From NCBI GenBank assembly GCA_964496695.1, contig CAZCBE010000019.1:11315-75314 (forward strand): a stretch of DNA of 64,000 bases. Direction: 5' to 3'. The DNA comes from SXTU01 sp964496695 (lineage in GTDB: Bacteria; Verrucomicrobiota; Verrucomicrobiia; Limisphaerales; SXTU01). Positions 22,844-33,500 of this stretch are shown one piece after another. The notes beneath the pieces were generated by a model. It was not told the origin of the DNA, did no database searches, and saw nothing but the letters and a program-made list of their open reading frames with translations. Positions within the stretch are counted from its first letter, which is position 1; each line of letters opens with the position of its first letter. The translations under genes were made by a program, and so were the position numbers.

Positions 22844-25549
22844 ATGAGTTCAACGCCGCCATCCAGTTCCGGTTTGCCGCGTCCGCCCAGGGCGCCGCCG
22901 GTCGTGCCGGATTATCAGGTGGACCGGCTGCTGGGGCGGGGCAGCTACGGCGAGGTGTGGCTGGCCCACAGCGCGCTGGGGACCCGGCGCGCGGTCAAGG
23001 TGGTGTATCGCGACAGTTTCGACAGTGACCGGCCGTATCTGCGGGAGTTCGCCGGCATCCGGGCCTATGAGCCGGTGTCCTCCCACGAGAGCCAGGTGCG
23101 GGTGTTTCACGTCGGCAAGAACGACGAGGCAGGCTACTTCTACTATGTGATGGAGCTGGCGGATGACGCCGCCAGCCTGACGAAGGCGCCGACGGCTTCC
23201 GCCGCACCGGAGGCCGTGATCAATCCGGCCGACTATGTGCCCGCCACCCTGGCGGCCTGGCTCAAGCAGCGCGGCCGGCTGCCCGGTGCGGAGGCGCTGC
23301 CCATCGCGCGGGCGCTGGCCTCCGCCTTGGACCACCTCCACGGGCACGGGCTGGTGCATCGGGACATCAAGCCGGCCAACATCATCCTCGTGGGCGGGCG
23401 GCCCAAGCTGGCGGACATCGGCCTGGTCACCAGCGCCACGGATGCGGACACGCTGGTGGGCACCACGGGCTACATCCCGCCGGAAGGGCCGGGCACGGCG
23501 GCGGCGGACATCTTCAGCTTTGGCAAGGTGCTCTATGAGACGGCCACGGGCAATGACCGGCAGGAGTTCCCGATGCTGCCGGAGGAGCTGGCCACCCTGC
23601 CGGACCGGGAGCAGTTGCTGGAGTTCAACGAGATCATTCTCAAGTGCTGCCACATGGACCCCCGGGAGCGCTACGCCTCGGCGGGCGAGGTGCTGGCGGA
23701 TGTGAAGCGCATCGAGGCCGGCCACTCGCTGCGGCGGGACCGGGCGCGGCGGCGGCAACTGGCGGTGCTGGCGGCGGGCCTGGTGTTCACGCTGGCCGTG
23801 GCGTGGGGCTGGGGCAAGTTCCGGCCTGCGGTTGTCACGCCGCCGCAGCCGCCGCCGTCCACGCGACCAGCCAAGGCCAAAGTGGCGGAACCGGTGGGGC
23901 GCTGGACCAATTCGCTGGGGATGATCTTTGTCAGCGTTCCCGGGCTGCCGGTGCAGTTCGCGATTTGGGAGACGCGCGTCCAGGACTACGAGCAGTTTGC
24001 CCGGGCGACGCGCCGGCCGGCCACGATGGCGCGCACCACCGTGCGGGGCCGCACCAACCTTGTCTCGTGGGACCAGCCTTCCGAACTGAAGCCGGCGGGC
24101 AATCACGCGGTGCGGCTGGTGACGTGGGACGATGCGAATGACTTTTGCGCTTGGCTTACGGAGCGCGAGCGTGCCGCCGGCTGGCTGCGCGAGGGGGAAA
24201 GCTACCGGCTGCCGCTGGACCTGGAGTGGAGCTGGGTGGTCGGGTTGACGAATGAGACCAGCGGCACGCCGCTGGAGCGGCACACCGAGGGGGCGAACAC
24301 CTACGTGTATTACTGGGGCACCAACTGGCCGCCGCCGGCCGGGGCCGGGAACTTCTCGGACGAGAACTCGGTCATGTTCCAGCACATCCCGGGGTATTTC
24401 GATCCGTTTCCGGGCATCGCGCCAGTGGGGACCTTCCCAGCCGAGCAGCACGGGCTGTTCGATCTGGCGGGCAATGTTGCCGAGTGGTGCGGGGATGAGC
24501 TGGTGGAGCGTGCCAAGGGCGGCTCAATGGTGCGGGTGGTCCGCGGCGCGGCCTATGAAAACTCCGGCCAGACCGCCTTCCGCATCTCGCGGCGGATGAT
24601 GATGCGCGCGGAGCTTGCGTATGCATCCATTGGCTTTCGCGTGGTGCGCGTGGCCCTGCCGGGCCCGGTGCCGCCGCCACCGACGACGGCGGTGGCGTCA
24701 GTGCCTCAAGTGACCGAGCCGCCGGTTGCACCCGCGCCGTTACCAGCGGTGGTTCCCGGCGTCCGATGCACGAACTCGCTGGGGATGGTCTTCATCTCCG
24801 TGGCCGGGGTGAGGGCCGAATTCTCCATCTGGGAGACCCGCATCCGGGACTTCCGGGCCTTCGTGGACGCCACCAAGCACCAGGCGGATGTGGGCCGGTT
24901 CAATGAGATCCAGGCGGATGGCAAGCGGGTCACCATCGAGCGCCACTGGTATGAGGACGAGGTGGCGGCGAAACCCGACTGGCCCGTGCGCGCCATTTCA
25001 CCCCGGGATGCGCTGGCCTTCTGCGCGTGGCTCACCGCCCAGGAGCGCGCCGCCGGGCTGCTGCCCACGAACCTCTGCTACCGCCTCCCGCGCGACCCCG
25101 AGTGGAGCTGGGCCGCCGGGCTCACGAACGAGCCGGGCGCGACCTCCCTCGAACGGTTCCAGTCCGTCGCCGGGCAGCGCTACTATTGGGGCACGAACTG
25201 GCCGCCGCCGCCGGGCGCGGGGAACTTCTCCGGGCGGGAGTCCATCATGGCGGTGAGATACCAGATCCCCGGCTACCGCGATGACTTTCCGACGGTGGGC
25301 CCGGTGGGTTCGTTCCCGGTGGAGGCCAACGGCCTCTACGACCTCGCCGGGAATGTGAGCGAAATCTGTGAGGAATGGCCGCCTGTGCCCTTCATGGAGC
25401 CGCGCTTCTCGCGCCGGGGCGCGTCCTTCGACCGTTCCGAGCCGGAGAGCCTGGAAATCCGCTTCCGCAAGATCGTTCCGCTGAAGTATTCGAGCGTCCA
25501 CGCCGGCTTCCGCGTGGTCCGCGCGCCGGTGGAAGCGGGCCAGCCGTGA
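22844..25549 (+). CDS. Membrane Ser/Thr protein kinase with two FGE-sulfatase (SUMF1) domains
   Basis: 901 residues. Kinase domain about 24-290: glycine loop LLGRGSYGEVWLA, Lys52 in AVKVVY, catalytic loop HRDIKPAN (Asp174), DIG at 191-193 in place of DFG, and GTTGYIPPEG as activation/P+1 region. One transmembrane helix at about 303-322 (LAVLAAGLVFTLAVAWGWG) puts the C-terminal half outside. That half holds two SUMF1 domains, each starting TNSLGM(I/V)F and ending GFRVVR, at about 350-605 and 640-895, with WGTNWPPP and LAGNV(A/S)E motifs. These domains are likely sensory or ligand-binding rather than formylglycine-generating; the usual catalytic cysteines are not evident. It probably signals to the upstream ECF sigma factor. 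Confidence 0.88.
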   Translation: MSSTPPSSSGLPRPPRAPPVVPDYQVDRLLGRGSYGEVWLAHSALGTRRAVKVVYRDSFDSDRPYLREFAGIRAYEPVSSHESQVRVFHVGKNDEAGYFYYVMELADDAASLTKAPTASAAPEAVINPADYVPATLAAWLKQRGRLPGAEALPIARALASALDHLHGHGLVHRDIKPANIILVGGRPKLADIGLVTSATDADTLVGTTGYIPPEGPGTAAADIFSFGKVLYETATGNDRQEFPMLPEELATLPDREQLLEFNEIILKCCHMDPRERYASAGEVLADVKRIEAGHSLRRDRARRRQLAVLAAGLVFTLAVAWGWGKFRPAVVTPPQPPPSTRPAKAKVAEPVGRWTNSLGMIFVSVPGLPVQFAIWETRVQDYEQFARATRRPATMARTTVRGRTNLVSWDQPSELKPAGNHAVRLVTWDDANDFCAWLTERERAAGWLREGESYRLPLDLEWSWVVGLTNETSGTPLERHTEGANTYVYYWGTNWPPPAGAGNFSDENSVMFQHIPGYFDPFPGIAPVGTFPAEQHGLFDLAGNVAEWCGDELVERAKGGSMVRVVRGAAYENSGQTAFRISRRMMMRAELAYASIGFRVVRVALPGPVPPPPTTAVASVPQVTEPPVAPAPLPAVVPGVRCTNSLGMVFISVAGVRAEFSIWETRIRDFRAFVDATKHQADVGRFNEIQADGKRVTIERHWYEDEVAAKPDWPVRAISPRDALAFCAWLTAQERAAGLLPTNLCYRLPRDPEWSWAAGLTNEPGATSLERFQSVAGQRYYWGTNWPPPPGAGNFSGRESIMAVRYQIPGYRDDFPTVGPVGSFPVEANGLYDLAGNVSEICEEWPPVPFMEPRFSRRGASFDRSEPESLEIRFRKIVPLKYSSVHAGFRVVRAPVEAGQP

Positions 25550-25571
25550 ACCGATCTCGGCCCAAATCCCG

Positions 25572-25708
25572 GAGAGAGAACCGCGGATGACGCGGATGGC
25601 GCGGATCAAGAGCACTTGCGCAGGCGACCACGGTTGGATCGGTTCCCCGGCGGGAAAATGGGCAGGTTCTTTCCCATCCGCGTCATCTGCGGTTATTCCG
25701 GAGTTTGG
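25572..25708. repeat. GCGGATGACGCGGAT inverted repeat
   Basis: Left arm AACCGCGGATGACGCGGAT near 25579 is inverted in ATCCGCGTCATCTGCGGTT near 25676-25694. The rest of 25550-25872 holds nothing coding that I can support. Confidence 0.65.
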
Positions 25709-25872
25709 GCTCAATCCAAGCGCGGTGGGAGGGATTTTCCTGCAAGAATCACTCCGAGGGCGCGAAGTGTCCTGTGACTGAACCATTTTTCTCCGCGTGT
25801 GCGGGGAAGGCAGGCTCTGACCCCAAATAACGTGTGCGGGCCGGAGCCTGTCGTTTTTTGTCCGCATCCGTT

Positions 25873-26499
25873 TCACAGCGCGTTGCGGCCGTCCGCCAGC
25901 ACCCGGCGCAGATGTTCGGCCTCGGTCCGGGACAGGGTCACGGTCAGGCGCATCTGGTCGGCCTTGGAGGTGGTCAGGGTGAACCGCTGGTGCCGGAACC
26001 GCAGGCGGGGCAAAGTTCCTTCTGACGGAGGCGTGAGTTTGAGGCCGGTCAGCGTGCCTTCCAGCAGGAGGGGAACCCCGTCTTCGTTGCCGGCCTGCTC
26101 TGGTGCCCGCCAGAGTTGGCCAAGGGAGGTGGCGTTAACCTTATAGTGACCCATTTGATTCGGGCCTTCGAGCCAGGCGAATTGCGTTAAGCGCCGGGTC
26201 AATTGCTCCAGTTTGGCTGGGGAACTTTGCTTGGTGGCCAGGACAGCCTCCAACCGGTGATTGAGCATGCGTTCCAAGGAGGCCAGCGCCCGGGGGCTGG
26301 GGGGCCGCTCGCCCCGGCAGATCTGTTTGTGCAGCGAGTAGGTGTAGCCACGCTCGCCGAAGGCCGAGCGCTTCAACCCGATCACCCCCAGAAACTCATG
26401 GAGTTCGTGGCCAAACTCGTTGGCCGGGTGCTTTTGGCGGCGGTGGTTCACAAGAGCACCTTCGCGGCGTGGCTGCGCGTCTTGCAGAGAATTCCTCAT
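25873..26499 (-). CDS. Putative XRE-type DNA-binding protein
   Basis: 208 residues. The segment LHEFLGVIGLKRSAFGERGY and ICRGERPPSPRALASLERML (about 33-80) reads as an XRE/Cro-like helix-turn-helix, where the second part matches the usual 'xxRGERxPSxxxLxxLxxxL' ending. The C-terminal 120 residues (rich in Thr, Arg, Leu; TRRLTQFAWLEGPNQMGHYK) are not recognised. It is divergent from the giant surface operon, 193 bp away, and a 16-bp palindrome sits just upstream of its start, so it could control itself and perhaps the operon. DNA-binding is inferred from pattern only. Confidence 0.6.
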   Translation of the reverse strand: MRNSLQDAQPRREGALVNHRRQKHPANEFGHELHEFLGVIGLKRSAFGERGYTYSLHKQICRGERPPSPRALASLERMLNHRLEAVLATKQSSPAKLEQLTRRLTQFAWLEGPNQMGHYKVNATSLGQLWRAPEQAGNEDGVPLLLEGTLTGLKLTPPSEGTLPRLRFRHQRFTLTTSKADQMRLTVTLSRTEAEHLRRVLADGRNAL

Positions 26500-26511
26500 A
26501 GGTCACTTATT

Positions 26512-26527
26512 TTGGACAATTGCCCAA
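26512..26527. promoter_or_regulatory. 16-bp palindrome, candidate operator
   Basis: TTGGACAATTGCCCAA is symmetric except for one base pair and lies 13 bp upstream of the XRE-like gene start in the 193-bp divergent region. Its place suits an operator for that regulator; promoter boxes are not clear. Confidence 0.4.
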
Positions 26528-26692
26528 GGTGTGGGTGGGCGTGCGCGCTTTTATCTGCTTCTGTCGTCCGCTGTAAGAACTCAGAAAGAGTTTGCAAGAA
26601 CCGGTTCCTCGCGCGCGAACCATCCCTTGTCGCCTCATAGCCGCCGATTGTTCAACGGGGCCGGGCGAAGCGGTGCGGAATTCAGGCAATCC

Positions 26693-28591
26693 ATGAAAAT
26701 GACCATGGCACTGGCCCATTGGCTGCGGTTCACCCTCGCCATCAGCGCACTCTCGCGCCCGCTGACTGCTCCTGCTCCGCTTGTTCCATCCCGGTTTGGT
26801 CGCTTGCTGGCGTTGGCCGCCCTGCTGCTGGGACTGACGGCGGATTTGCGCGCCCAAGGCACGGCCTTCACGTTTCAAGGCCGGCTCACGGACAGCGGTG
26901 CGCCCGCCAACGGCCTCTACGACTTCCAGTTCGCCCTCCGGGACGCCCTGACCGCCGGAAACGCGGTGGGCACCCCGCTCACCTTGAACCCCGTCGGGGT
27001 CACCAACGGCCTCTTCTCCGTCACGCTGGACTTTGGGGCCGGCGTCTTCAACGGCTCCGCGCGCTGGATCGAGATCGGTGCGCGCACCAACGGCTCCGCC
27101 TCGGGCTACACCGTCCTCACCCCGCGCACCTCGGTCGCGCCTGTGCCTTACGCGATGTTCGTCAACACGGACGCCCTCGCGGCGCAGATCGCCACGGTCA
27201 CCTCGCAGGTGTCGGCCTTGAGCAATCTGGTGTCCGTCCTGACCAATCAGGTGCTGACCCTCACGAACCAGGTGACGGGGCTCACCAACCAAGTAAGCGG
27301 GCTGACCAATCAGGTGACCGTGCTGACCAATCAAGTGCTGACCCTCACTAATCAAGTGACGGTGCTGACCACCTCGAACACCGCGCTGGCCACGCAGTTG
27401 GCGGCCGTTTCCAACTATTTCACCACGAACCTCCCGGCGGGCGTGCCGGTGGTGTCGAGTGATGTGCAGGACCCCGTGTTTCTCGCGCAGGGCCTACAAC
27501 TGTTTCAGACCGTGCCGGCCCCGCCGTGGGTGAACGGCACCGTCACCGGGGTGCCCTCGGCGCGCGCGGGTCACTCGGCGGTGTGGACCGGCCAGCAGTT
27601 GATGGTCTGGGGCGGCGATCTGGGCAGCGGCTCCTACAGCGCGGGTGGCGGAGCGTATTCCCCGGCGTCGGATGTCTGGCAGAATTTCACCGCGTTCCAG
27701 GCCCCCAGCGCGCGCGCGGGACACACCGCCGTCTGGACCGGCACGGAAATGATCATCTGGGGCGGCTCGGGTGCGGCGGGCTTTGCGACCACGGCCAGCC
27801 GCTACCACCGCATCAATGCCGAGTGGAACGCGGTCAGCACCGCGTCCGCCCCGGCCGCACGCGACGGGCACACGGCGCTCTGGACCGGATCGCGAATGGT
27901 GATCTTCTCCGGGCGCAACGGCACCGGCCTGCTCGCCGATGGCGGAGCCTACGACCCGGTGAACAACTCATGGTCGGCCCTGCCCACCACCGATGCCCCG
28001 GAAGGCCGCCGCTTCGCCACCGCCGTCTGGACCGGTGCGAGCGCCCTGTATTGGGGTGGCCAAGGGGTCGGGGGAGAACTCGCCAGCGGCGGACGCCTCG
28101 ACTGCAACGCCGGCCTGCCCCAATCCTGGCAGCCCATCGCCACCACCGGCGCTCCGGCGGCCCGCACGCGCCACACCGCCGTCTGGACCGGCTCGAAGAT
28201 GATCGTCTGGGGCGGCCAGCAGAGCGGTGTCCTGCTCGGGGACGGTGCGGCCTATGACCCGGGCACCGACACATGGACGAACCTTCCGTTGGTCGGCGCA
28301 CCCGTTGCCCGGGCCGGCCATGTCGCGGTCTGGTCCGGCACGGAGCTGCTCATCTACGGCGGCGAGGACAGCAGCGGCACCCCGCTCGCCAGCGGCGGCG
28401 CCTACGATCCCGTGAAGAACAAGTGGCGCACCCTCGATACGGCCACCGGCGCGCTGGCCCGCACCAGTTCGACCGCAGTCTGGTCCGGCTCGGAACTGAT
28501 TCTCTTCGGCGGCCAGTCCGCCAGCGGGCCGCTCGCCGCCCTGCAACGCCTCACGCCGCAACCCGCCTTCTATTTCTTCCGCAAGCCATGA
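26693..28591 (+). CDS. Exported coiled-coil stalk and WTG/Kelch seven-blade propeller protein
   Basis: 632 residues. A long N-terminal export signal has its core at LLALAALLLGLTADLRAQ. A small beta domain follows (FTFQGRLTDSGAPANGLYDF), shared with the three paralogs downstream. Residues about 183-228 contain six exact LTNQV heptads (e.g. TGLTNQVSGLTNQV), which should form a coiled coil, probably trimeric as in tail fibres. The rest is a seven-blade Kelch-like propeller; each blade has AVWTG...MIVWGG. The ATG at 26693 follows the divergent promoter region and is in a frame open from 26420. It is the first gene of a long same-strand run and overlaps the next gene by 4 bp (ATGA). Likely a surface adhesin or fibre tip; ligand unknown. 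Confidence 0.8.
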   Translation: MKMTMALAHWLRFTLAISALSRPLTAPAPLVPSRFGRLLALAALLLGLTADLRAQGTAFTFQGRLTDSGAPANGLYDFQFALRDALTAGNAVGTPLTLNPVGVTNGLFSVTLDFGAGVFNGSARWIEIGARTNGSASGYTVLTPRTSVAPVPYAMFVNTDALAAQIATVTSQVSALSNLVSVLTNQVLTLTNQVTGLTNQVSGLTNQVTVLTNQVLTLTNQVTVLTTSNTALATQLAAVSNYFTTNLPAGVPVVSSDVQDPVFLAQGLQLFQTVPAPPWVNGTVTGVPSARAGHSAVWTGQQLMVWGGDLGSGSYSAGGGAYSPASDVWQNFTAFQAPSARAGHTAVWTGTEMIIWGGSGAAGFATTASRYHRINAEWNAVSTASAPAARDGHTALWTGSRMVIFSGRNGTGLLADGGAYDPVNNSWSALPTTDAPEGRRFATAVWTGASALYWGGQGVGGELASGGRLDCNAGLPQSWQPIATTGAPAARTRHTAVWTGSKMIVWGGQQSGVLLGDGAAYDPGTDTWTNLPLVGAPVARAGHVAVWSGTELLIYGGEDSSGTPLASGGAYDPVKNKWRTLDTATGALARTSSTAVWSGSELILFGGQSASGPLAALQRLTPQPAFYFFRKP

Positions 28592-30522
28592 AAACAGAAT
28601 CTGCCAATCCGGTGGTCAAAGCCTGGAACGTGTTGCGTGCTGCGTGTTGCGTGTCCCGCCACGCCGGCACGGCTGGGAGCGCCGTTTTCACGCAGCACGC
28701 AGCACGCAGCACCTTTTTCCTGTTCGCGCTGTTCGCCTGCGCTTTCCCGGCCCACGCCCAATGGACCACCCAGTCCATCACCCTCAAGCCCGGCTGGAAC
28801 GCCGTGTATCTGCATGTGGACGCCACGCACACGAACCTCGCCGGGGCCGTTGGCGGGGACGGGGCCAATCCGATCACGGAAGTCTGGCTCTGGCAGCCCG
28901 TCAGCGCCCCGGGCCGCTTCATCAACAACCCCCAGCAGCCCGCCGTGGTGAACAACGACTGGATCTCGTGGAACCGCAACCCGGCCCTCACCGGCGGCTT
29001 GGAAAGTCTGGGGGCCAACGCCGCCTACCTGGTGCGCAACGGCAGCGGTGCGAACTACACTTGGAACATCGTGGGCCGTCCCGTCCCGCCGAACTACTCG
29101 TGGACCTCGCAGGGCGTCAACTTCATCGGCTTCCCCACGCCGCCGGTCAATCCGCCGGTGGTGGACACGTTCTTCGGCCCCGTGCCCGCGTTCCAAAGTC
29201 TTGCCGAGTTTTATCACTACCCGGGCAACGAGGCCGCCGGTGCGCCGCCGAACACGACCCAGTTGTTCGCGCTGTTCTCCACGCCTCTCAAGCGCGGCCA
29301 GGCCTTCTGGATCAGGGCCAACAACCTGCACAATAACTATTTCGGCCCGCTCCAGATCATTCCGCAAAGCCCGGACGGCATCCACTTCGGTGTCGAGCTG
29401 GGCCAATACAGTCTGCGCCTGCGCAACCTGACCGCCGGCACGCTGCGGGTGACCAACTCCCTCGTGGCCTCCGCCGCCGCTCCCGCCGGGGAGACGCCTT
29501 TCGTGGCCAGGCCGCCGCTCCTGCTGCGCGGGGCGATCAACGCCTCGAACCAGGTCTTCTCCTTCACCGACTTCTCCGCCCCGCAGGTCATCACGCTTGC
29601 CCCGGCGGGCACGCCCGGTTCCGATGCGGAACTCGTCCTGGGCCTGAACCGCGCGGCCATGACGAACGCGCCCGCCCAGCCCGGCGACCTCTACGCCGGC
29701 ATCTTCCGCATCAACGACTCGCTCGGTTACACGCAGATCGAGCTGCCGGTCAGCGCGGTGAAGACCTCCAATCGCGGCCTGTGGGTCGGCAACGCCTCCG
29801 TCAACCAGGTGCGCCACTACCTCAAGGCCTACCAGCGCGACTCCTCCGGCCAGCCGGTCGTCGGCCCGCTCACCACCAATGGCGCGCCCTTCGTGGTGAC
29901 CAGCGTGGACAACTCCTGGGGCGCGGTGCCCTCGCCGTTCAACCTGCGCCTGATCATTCACAGCGACACCAATGACGTTGTCCGCCTGCTCCAGCGCGTT
30001 TACAACGGCTGGGACCAGCACACCAACGCGGCCCTCACCCTCACCGAGGCGCAGCTTGACCCCACCCGCCTGGCTTCCGCCCGCCGCATCAGCGCCGCGC
30101 ACCTGCCGTGGTCGGCGAACAATCAGACGTGGACCGCGACCGGCGCCTTTCAGACCGGCAGGAGCATGACCAACCTCGTCACGGTCAACTACAACGACCA
30201 CGCATCCAACCCCTTCGTCCACACCTACCATCCCGACCACGACAACCTGAACGCACTCTTCAACGGCGTGCTGCCCGTGGGCGTGGAATCCTTCGGGGTC
30301 AAGCGGGAGATCATCTTCACCTTCACGGACCCGCCGGTGGAATACAACAGCCTGACCTCCGGCAGCACCCGCGTGGAGGGCACCTACGAGGAGAACATCA
30401 GCTTCATCGGCCGCGCCTACGTGCTCGGCAACGTCACCACCAACGAGACGCGCACCGTCTCCACGCGCGGCACCTTCAACCTCAATCGCATCAGCACCAT
30501 CCCGCACCTCAGCGTGCCCTGA
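28588..30522 (+). CDS. Large exported protein of unknown function with a repeat inside its signal peptide
   Basis: 644 residues. It starts with an ATGA overlap with the preceding gene. The first 13 residues (MKTESANPVVKAW) are separated from the hydrophobic core FFLFALFACAFPAHAQ by about 29 residues encoded by an inverted repeat (28629-28713). The mature part opens with SITLKPGWNAVYLHVD and is beta-rich, with repeated WxW-type and GQAFWIRANN segments; I do not recognise a family. Position between propeller proteins and presence in the same transcript suggest a structural or assembly part of the surface system. Confidence 0.75.
   Translation: MKTESANPVVKAWNVLRAACCVSRHAGTAGSAVFTQHAARSTFFLFALFACAFPAHAQWTTQSITLKPGWNAVYLHVDATHTNLAGAVGGDGANPITEVWLWQPVSAPGRFINNPQQPAVVNNDWISWNRNPALTGGLESLGANAAYLVRNGSGANYTWNIVGRPVPPNYSWTSQGVNFIGFPTPPVNPPVVDTFFGPVPAFQSLAEFYHYPGNEAAGAPPNTTQLFALFSTPLKRGQAFWIRANNLHNNYFGPLQIIPQSPDGIHFGVELGQYSLRLRNLTAGTLRVTNSLVASAAAPAGETPFVARPPLLLRGAINASNQVFSFTDFSAPQVITLAPAGTPGSDAELVLGLNRAAMTNAPAQPGDLYAGIFRINDSLGYTQIELPVSAVKTSNRGLWVGNASVNQVRHYLKAYQRDSSGQPVVGPLTTNGAPFVVTSVDNSWGAVPSPFNLRLIIHSDTNDVVRLLQRVYNGWDQHTNAALTLTEAQLDPTRLASARRISAAHLPWSANNQTWTATGAFQTGRSMTNLVTVNYNDHASNPFVHTYHPDHDNLNALFNGVLPVGVESFGVKREIIFTFTDPPVEYNSLTSGSTRVEGTYEENISFIGRAYVLGNVTTNETRTVSTRGTFNLNRISTIPHLSVP
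28629..28713. repeat. GTGCTGCGT inverted repeat inside a signal peptide
   Basis: Arms of 25 bp (28629-28653 and 28689-28713) match at 22 positions; they consist of GTGTTGCGTGCTGCGTG-like units. The reading frame runs through without stops. Confidence 0.75.
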
Positions 30523-30525
30523 AGC

Positions 30526-33500
30526 ATGGACTCCGCGAACTTTTACCGACTTATGGAAACGCCTTTCCTCTCCGCTCCCCGTAGCCGCCGACGTGAGGAG
30601 GCGGCTGCCGTGGCCCGTGCTGCCGCGACGCGCACGCCTTCCCTCGCCCCCACCGGGGGAGAGGGCAGGGTGAGGGGGCGGGCCGCTTGCGCCGTTTCCG
30701 TCACGGATGAAGATTCGGCTTGGCGCCCACTGAGCCCGTTGCTGGCTGGAACTGCTGCGGCCCCCGCCCCCTCACCCCGGCCCTCTCCCCCGATGGGGGC
30801 GAGGGAGAAGCATTTCGCGCGCGCGCGCCTGCTGGCTTCCCTCGTTGCCGTCTGGTCCGCCTTCACCCTCTCCGCCTCCGCCGCTGACCAATATCCGCCG
30901 GGCAAGCTCACCTTCCAGGGCCATCTCACCGATGCCACCGGCGTTCCCCTCGGCCAGACCGCGACCACCAACGCCCAGGTGGAATTCCGCCTCTGGCGCA
31001 GCGCGGCCGGCACGGCTCCGGCGGACTTGGTCTGGGCGGAGAAGCAGACGGTCAAGGTGACCCGAGGATTCTTCAACACGCTCCTCGGCGGCGGGGCGGC
31101 CACCGGGGTGTCCGGTGAATTTTTCACGAACAATCTCGCCGGCCTTTTCCTCGGGCCGGACGCCTCGGACCGCTACCTCGGCGTCACCGTGGTGGGGCAG
31201 GGGAATGAGATTGCCCCGCGCATCCAATTCTTCTCCTCGCCCTTCGCGCATCTCGCGCGCAGCACGGCCACGCTGCTCAATGAGAGCGGCCAGCCCGTCC
31301 TGGCCACCGCTCCCGGCGCCGTGGGCGTAAACCTGGGCGGCGCGGCTCCCGGCGCGACCCTCGATGTCGGCGGCACGGTGAAGGCCACGACCTTGGCCGG
31401 TGACGGCTCCGGCCTCACCAGCGTCGCCGTCGCGGCGGCGAATGTCACCGGCACCTTCGACGCCTCGCGCATCGCGGATGGCACCATCACCGGCGCGAAG
31501 TTCGCCACGAACACCATCGGCACCACGCAGCTCGCACCCAACGCCGTCACGGCGGCGAAGCTCTCGCCCGACGCCGCGCTCGCCGTCGCAGGCTTGGCCG
31601 GCGGCGTGGGCAACGGCGGGGTGATCATCTCCAGCAACAAGGTGGACGCCGTGCTGCACAACATGGGCTATGTGAACATCGGCCGCGCCAGCTTCGAAGG
31701 GCCGAAGTGGACCGTGCGCGCCACCAAGGACACGCCCAACGCGCCGGTGGGCCGCGTCAACAGCATCGGTTCCACCGACCACCGGGCGTCCGCCACCATC
31801 TGGACCGGCAGCAAGTGGATCATGTATTCGGGTGACGCCATCATCGGCGGCTACGCCACGGACGGCGGCATCTTTGACCCCGCGCTGAACTCATGGACGC
31901 CCATCTCCACCGTTGGCGCACCCACGCCGCGCAACGAGATTCAATTCATCTGGACCGGCACGAAGGGCCTTTTTTGGGGTGGCCACGATGGTAATCCCTA
32001 CGCTGATGGCAGGATTTACGACCCGGTGGCGAACACCTGGTCGCCCATGGGCACGGTGAACGAGCCGCAGGCGCGCAACCGGCACCGCAGCGTCTGGACC
32101 GGCACCGAGTTGTTCGTCTGGGGCGGCGAGTTGGTGAACAACATCAACAACAACCCGAACAACGGCGGACTCTACAGCCTCGCGACCAATGGCTGGCGGG
32201 CCATCGCCGCCGCGCCCATCGCCGGTCGCCGTGACTACAACTGCTTCTGGACCGGCAGCGAAGTGCTCGTCTGGGCTGGCGTGGCGGCGGGCGTCTATAA
32301 GAACGACGGCGCGTTCTACAACCCGGCCAGCAACACCTGGCGCCTGATGAGCACCGTCAACGCCCCTGCGCCGCGTGAGGCTGGCGGAGCGGTCTGGACC
32401 GGCAAGGAATTCATCGTCTGGGGCGGCAACCTCTCTGGAGCGGGTTCCGATGGCGGCCGTTACGACGTCGCAACAGATACTTGGATTCCGTTCAACGCGC
32501 CCAACTTGTCACCCATCTACGAGGGGGCCGCCTTTTGGAGCGGCTCGAAGGTGTATTACGTGCAGGGCAGATTCTCGGGTGCCTTGGTCAATGATCATGG
32601 CGGCGGCTTTTACTCCGGCTTCAGCTACGACCCCTCGAACAACAAGTGGGAGTATTTGCCGCATGCGCCCCTCACCCAGACTTGGATGCCCCACGCCTGG
32701 ACCGGCACCGAGCTGCTGACCTTTGCGTGTTATCCAGCGGATGGCAACGACCGCACCGTGCTCTCCTTCAAGCCTGAGTCCGAGACGTATTTCTACGCCA
32801 AGACCACCCCGCCCTCGGACAACTGGGTCATCCGCGCCACCAAGGACACGCCCAACGCGCCGCTGCCGCGCATTATCGCATACGATGGAACACCGCAGCG
32901 TTCCGTCTGGACCGGAAGCAAGTGGCTGATCTGGGGTTTGGATGCGCTCCCACTGTCTTCGGGAACTTTGCTCAATTCTGGCTCCATGTTCGACCCCGCG
33001 ACCGACTCGTGGCAGATGATTTCCCCTACCAACGCTCCCGTCGCGCGCTCCGCCTTCTCCGTCATCTGGACCGGCAGCAAGGCCATCTATTGGGGCGGCT
33101 TTTCGACCACCAATTCCTTCCTCGCTGACGGCAAGGCGTTTGATCCGGCGGCCAACACCTGGGCTAACGTGTCCGCCACGGGAGCGCCTTCCGGCCGCAA
33201 CCGCCACACCGCCGTCTGGACCGGCACCGAGATGATCGTCTGGGGCGGCGTGGTGAACACGACGCAAACCGTCACCAACAACGGCGCGCGCTACAATCCT
33301 ACGACCGACACTTGGACCACGATGGCCGCGCCGCCCGCCGGCTTCACCAACCGCTGTGACCATGTGGCGATTTGGACCGGCACCGAGATGCTCGTCTGGG
33401 GCGGCAGCACGAACAGCAACATCAACCTCGCCACCGCCGCGACCAACAACGGTGCGCGTTACAACCCCACGAGCAACACCTGGACGCCGATGAGTTCGGT

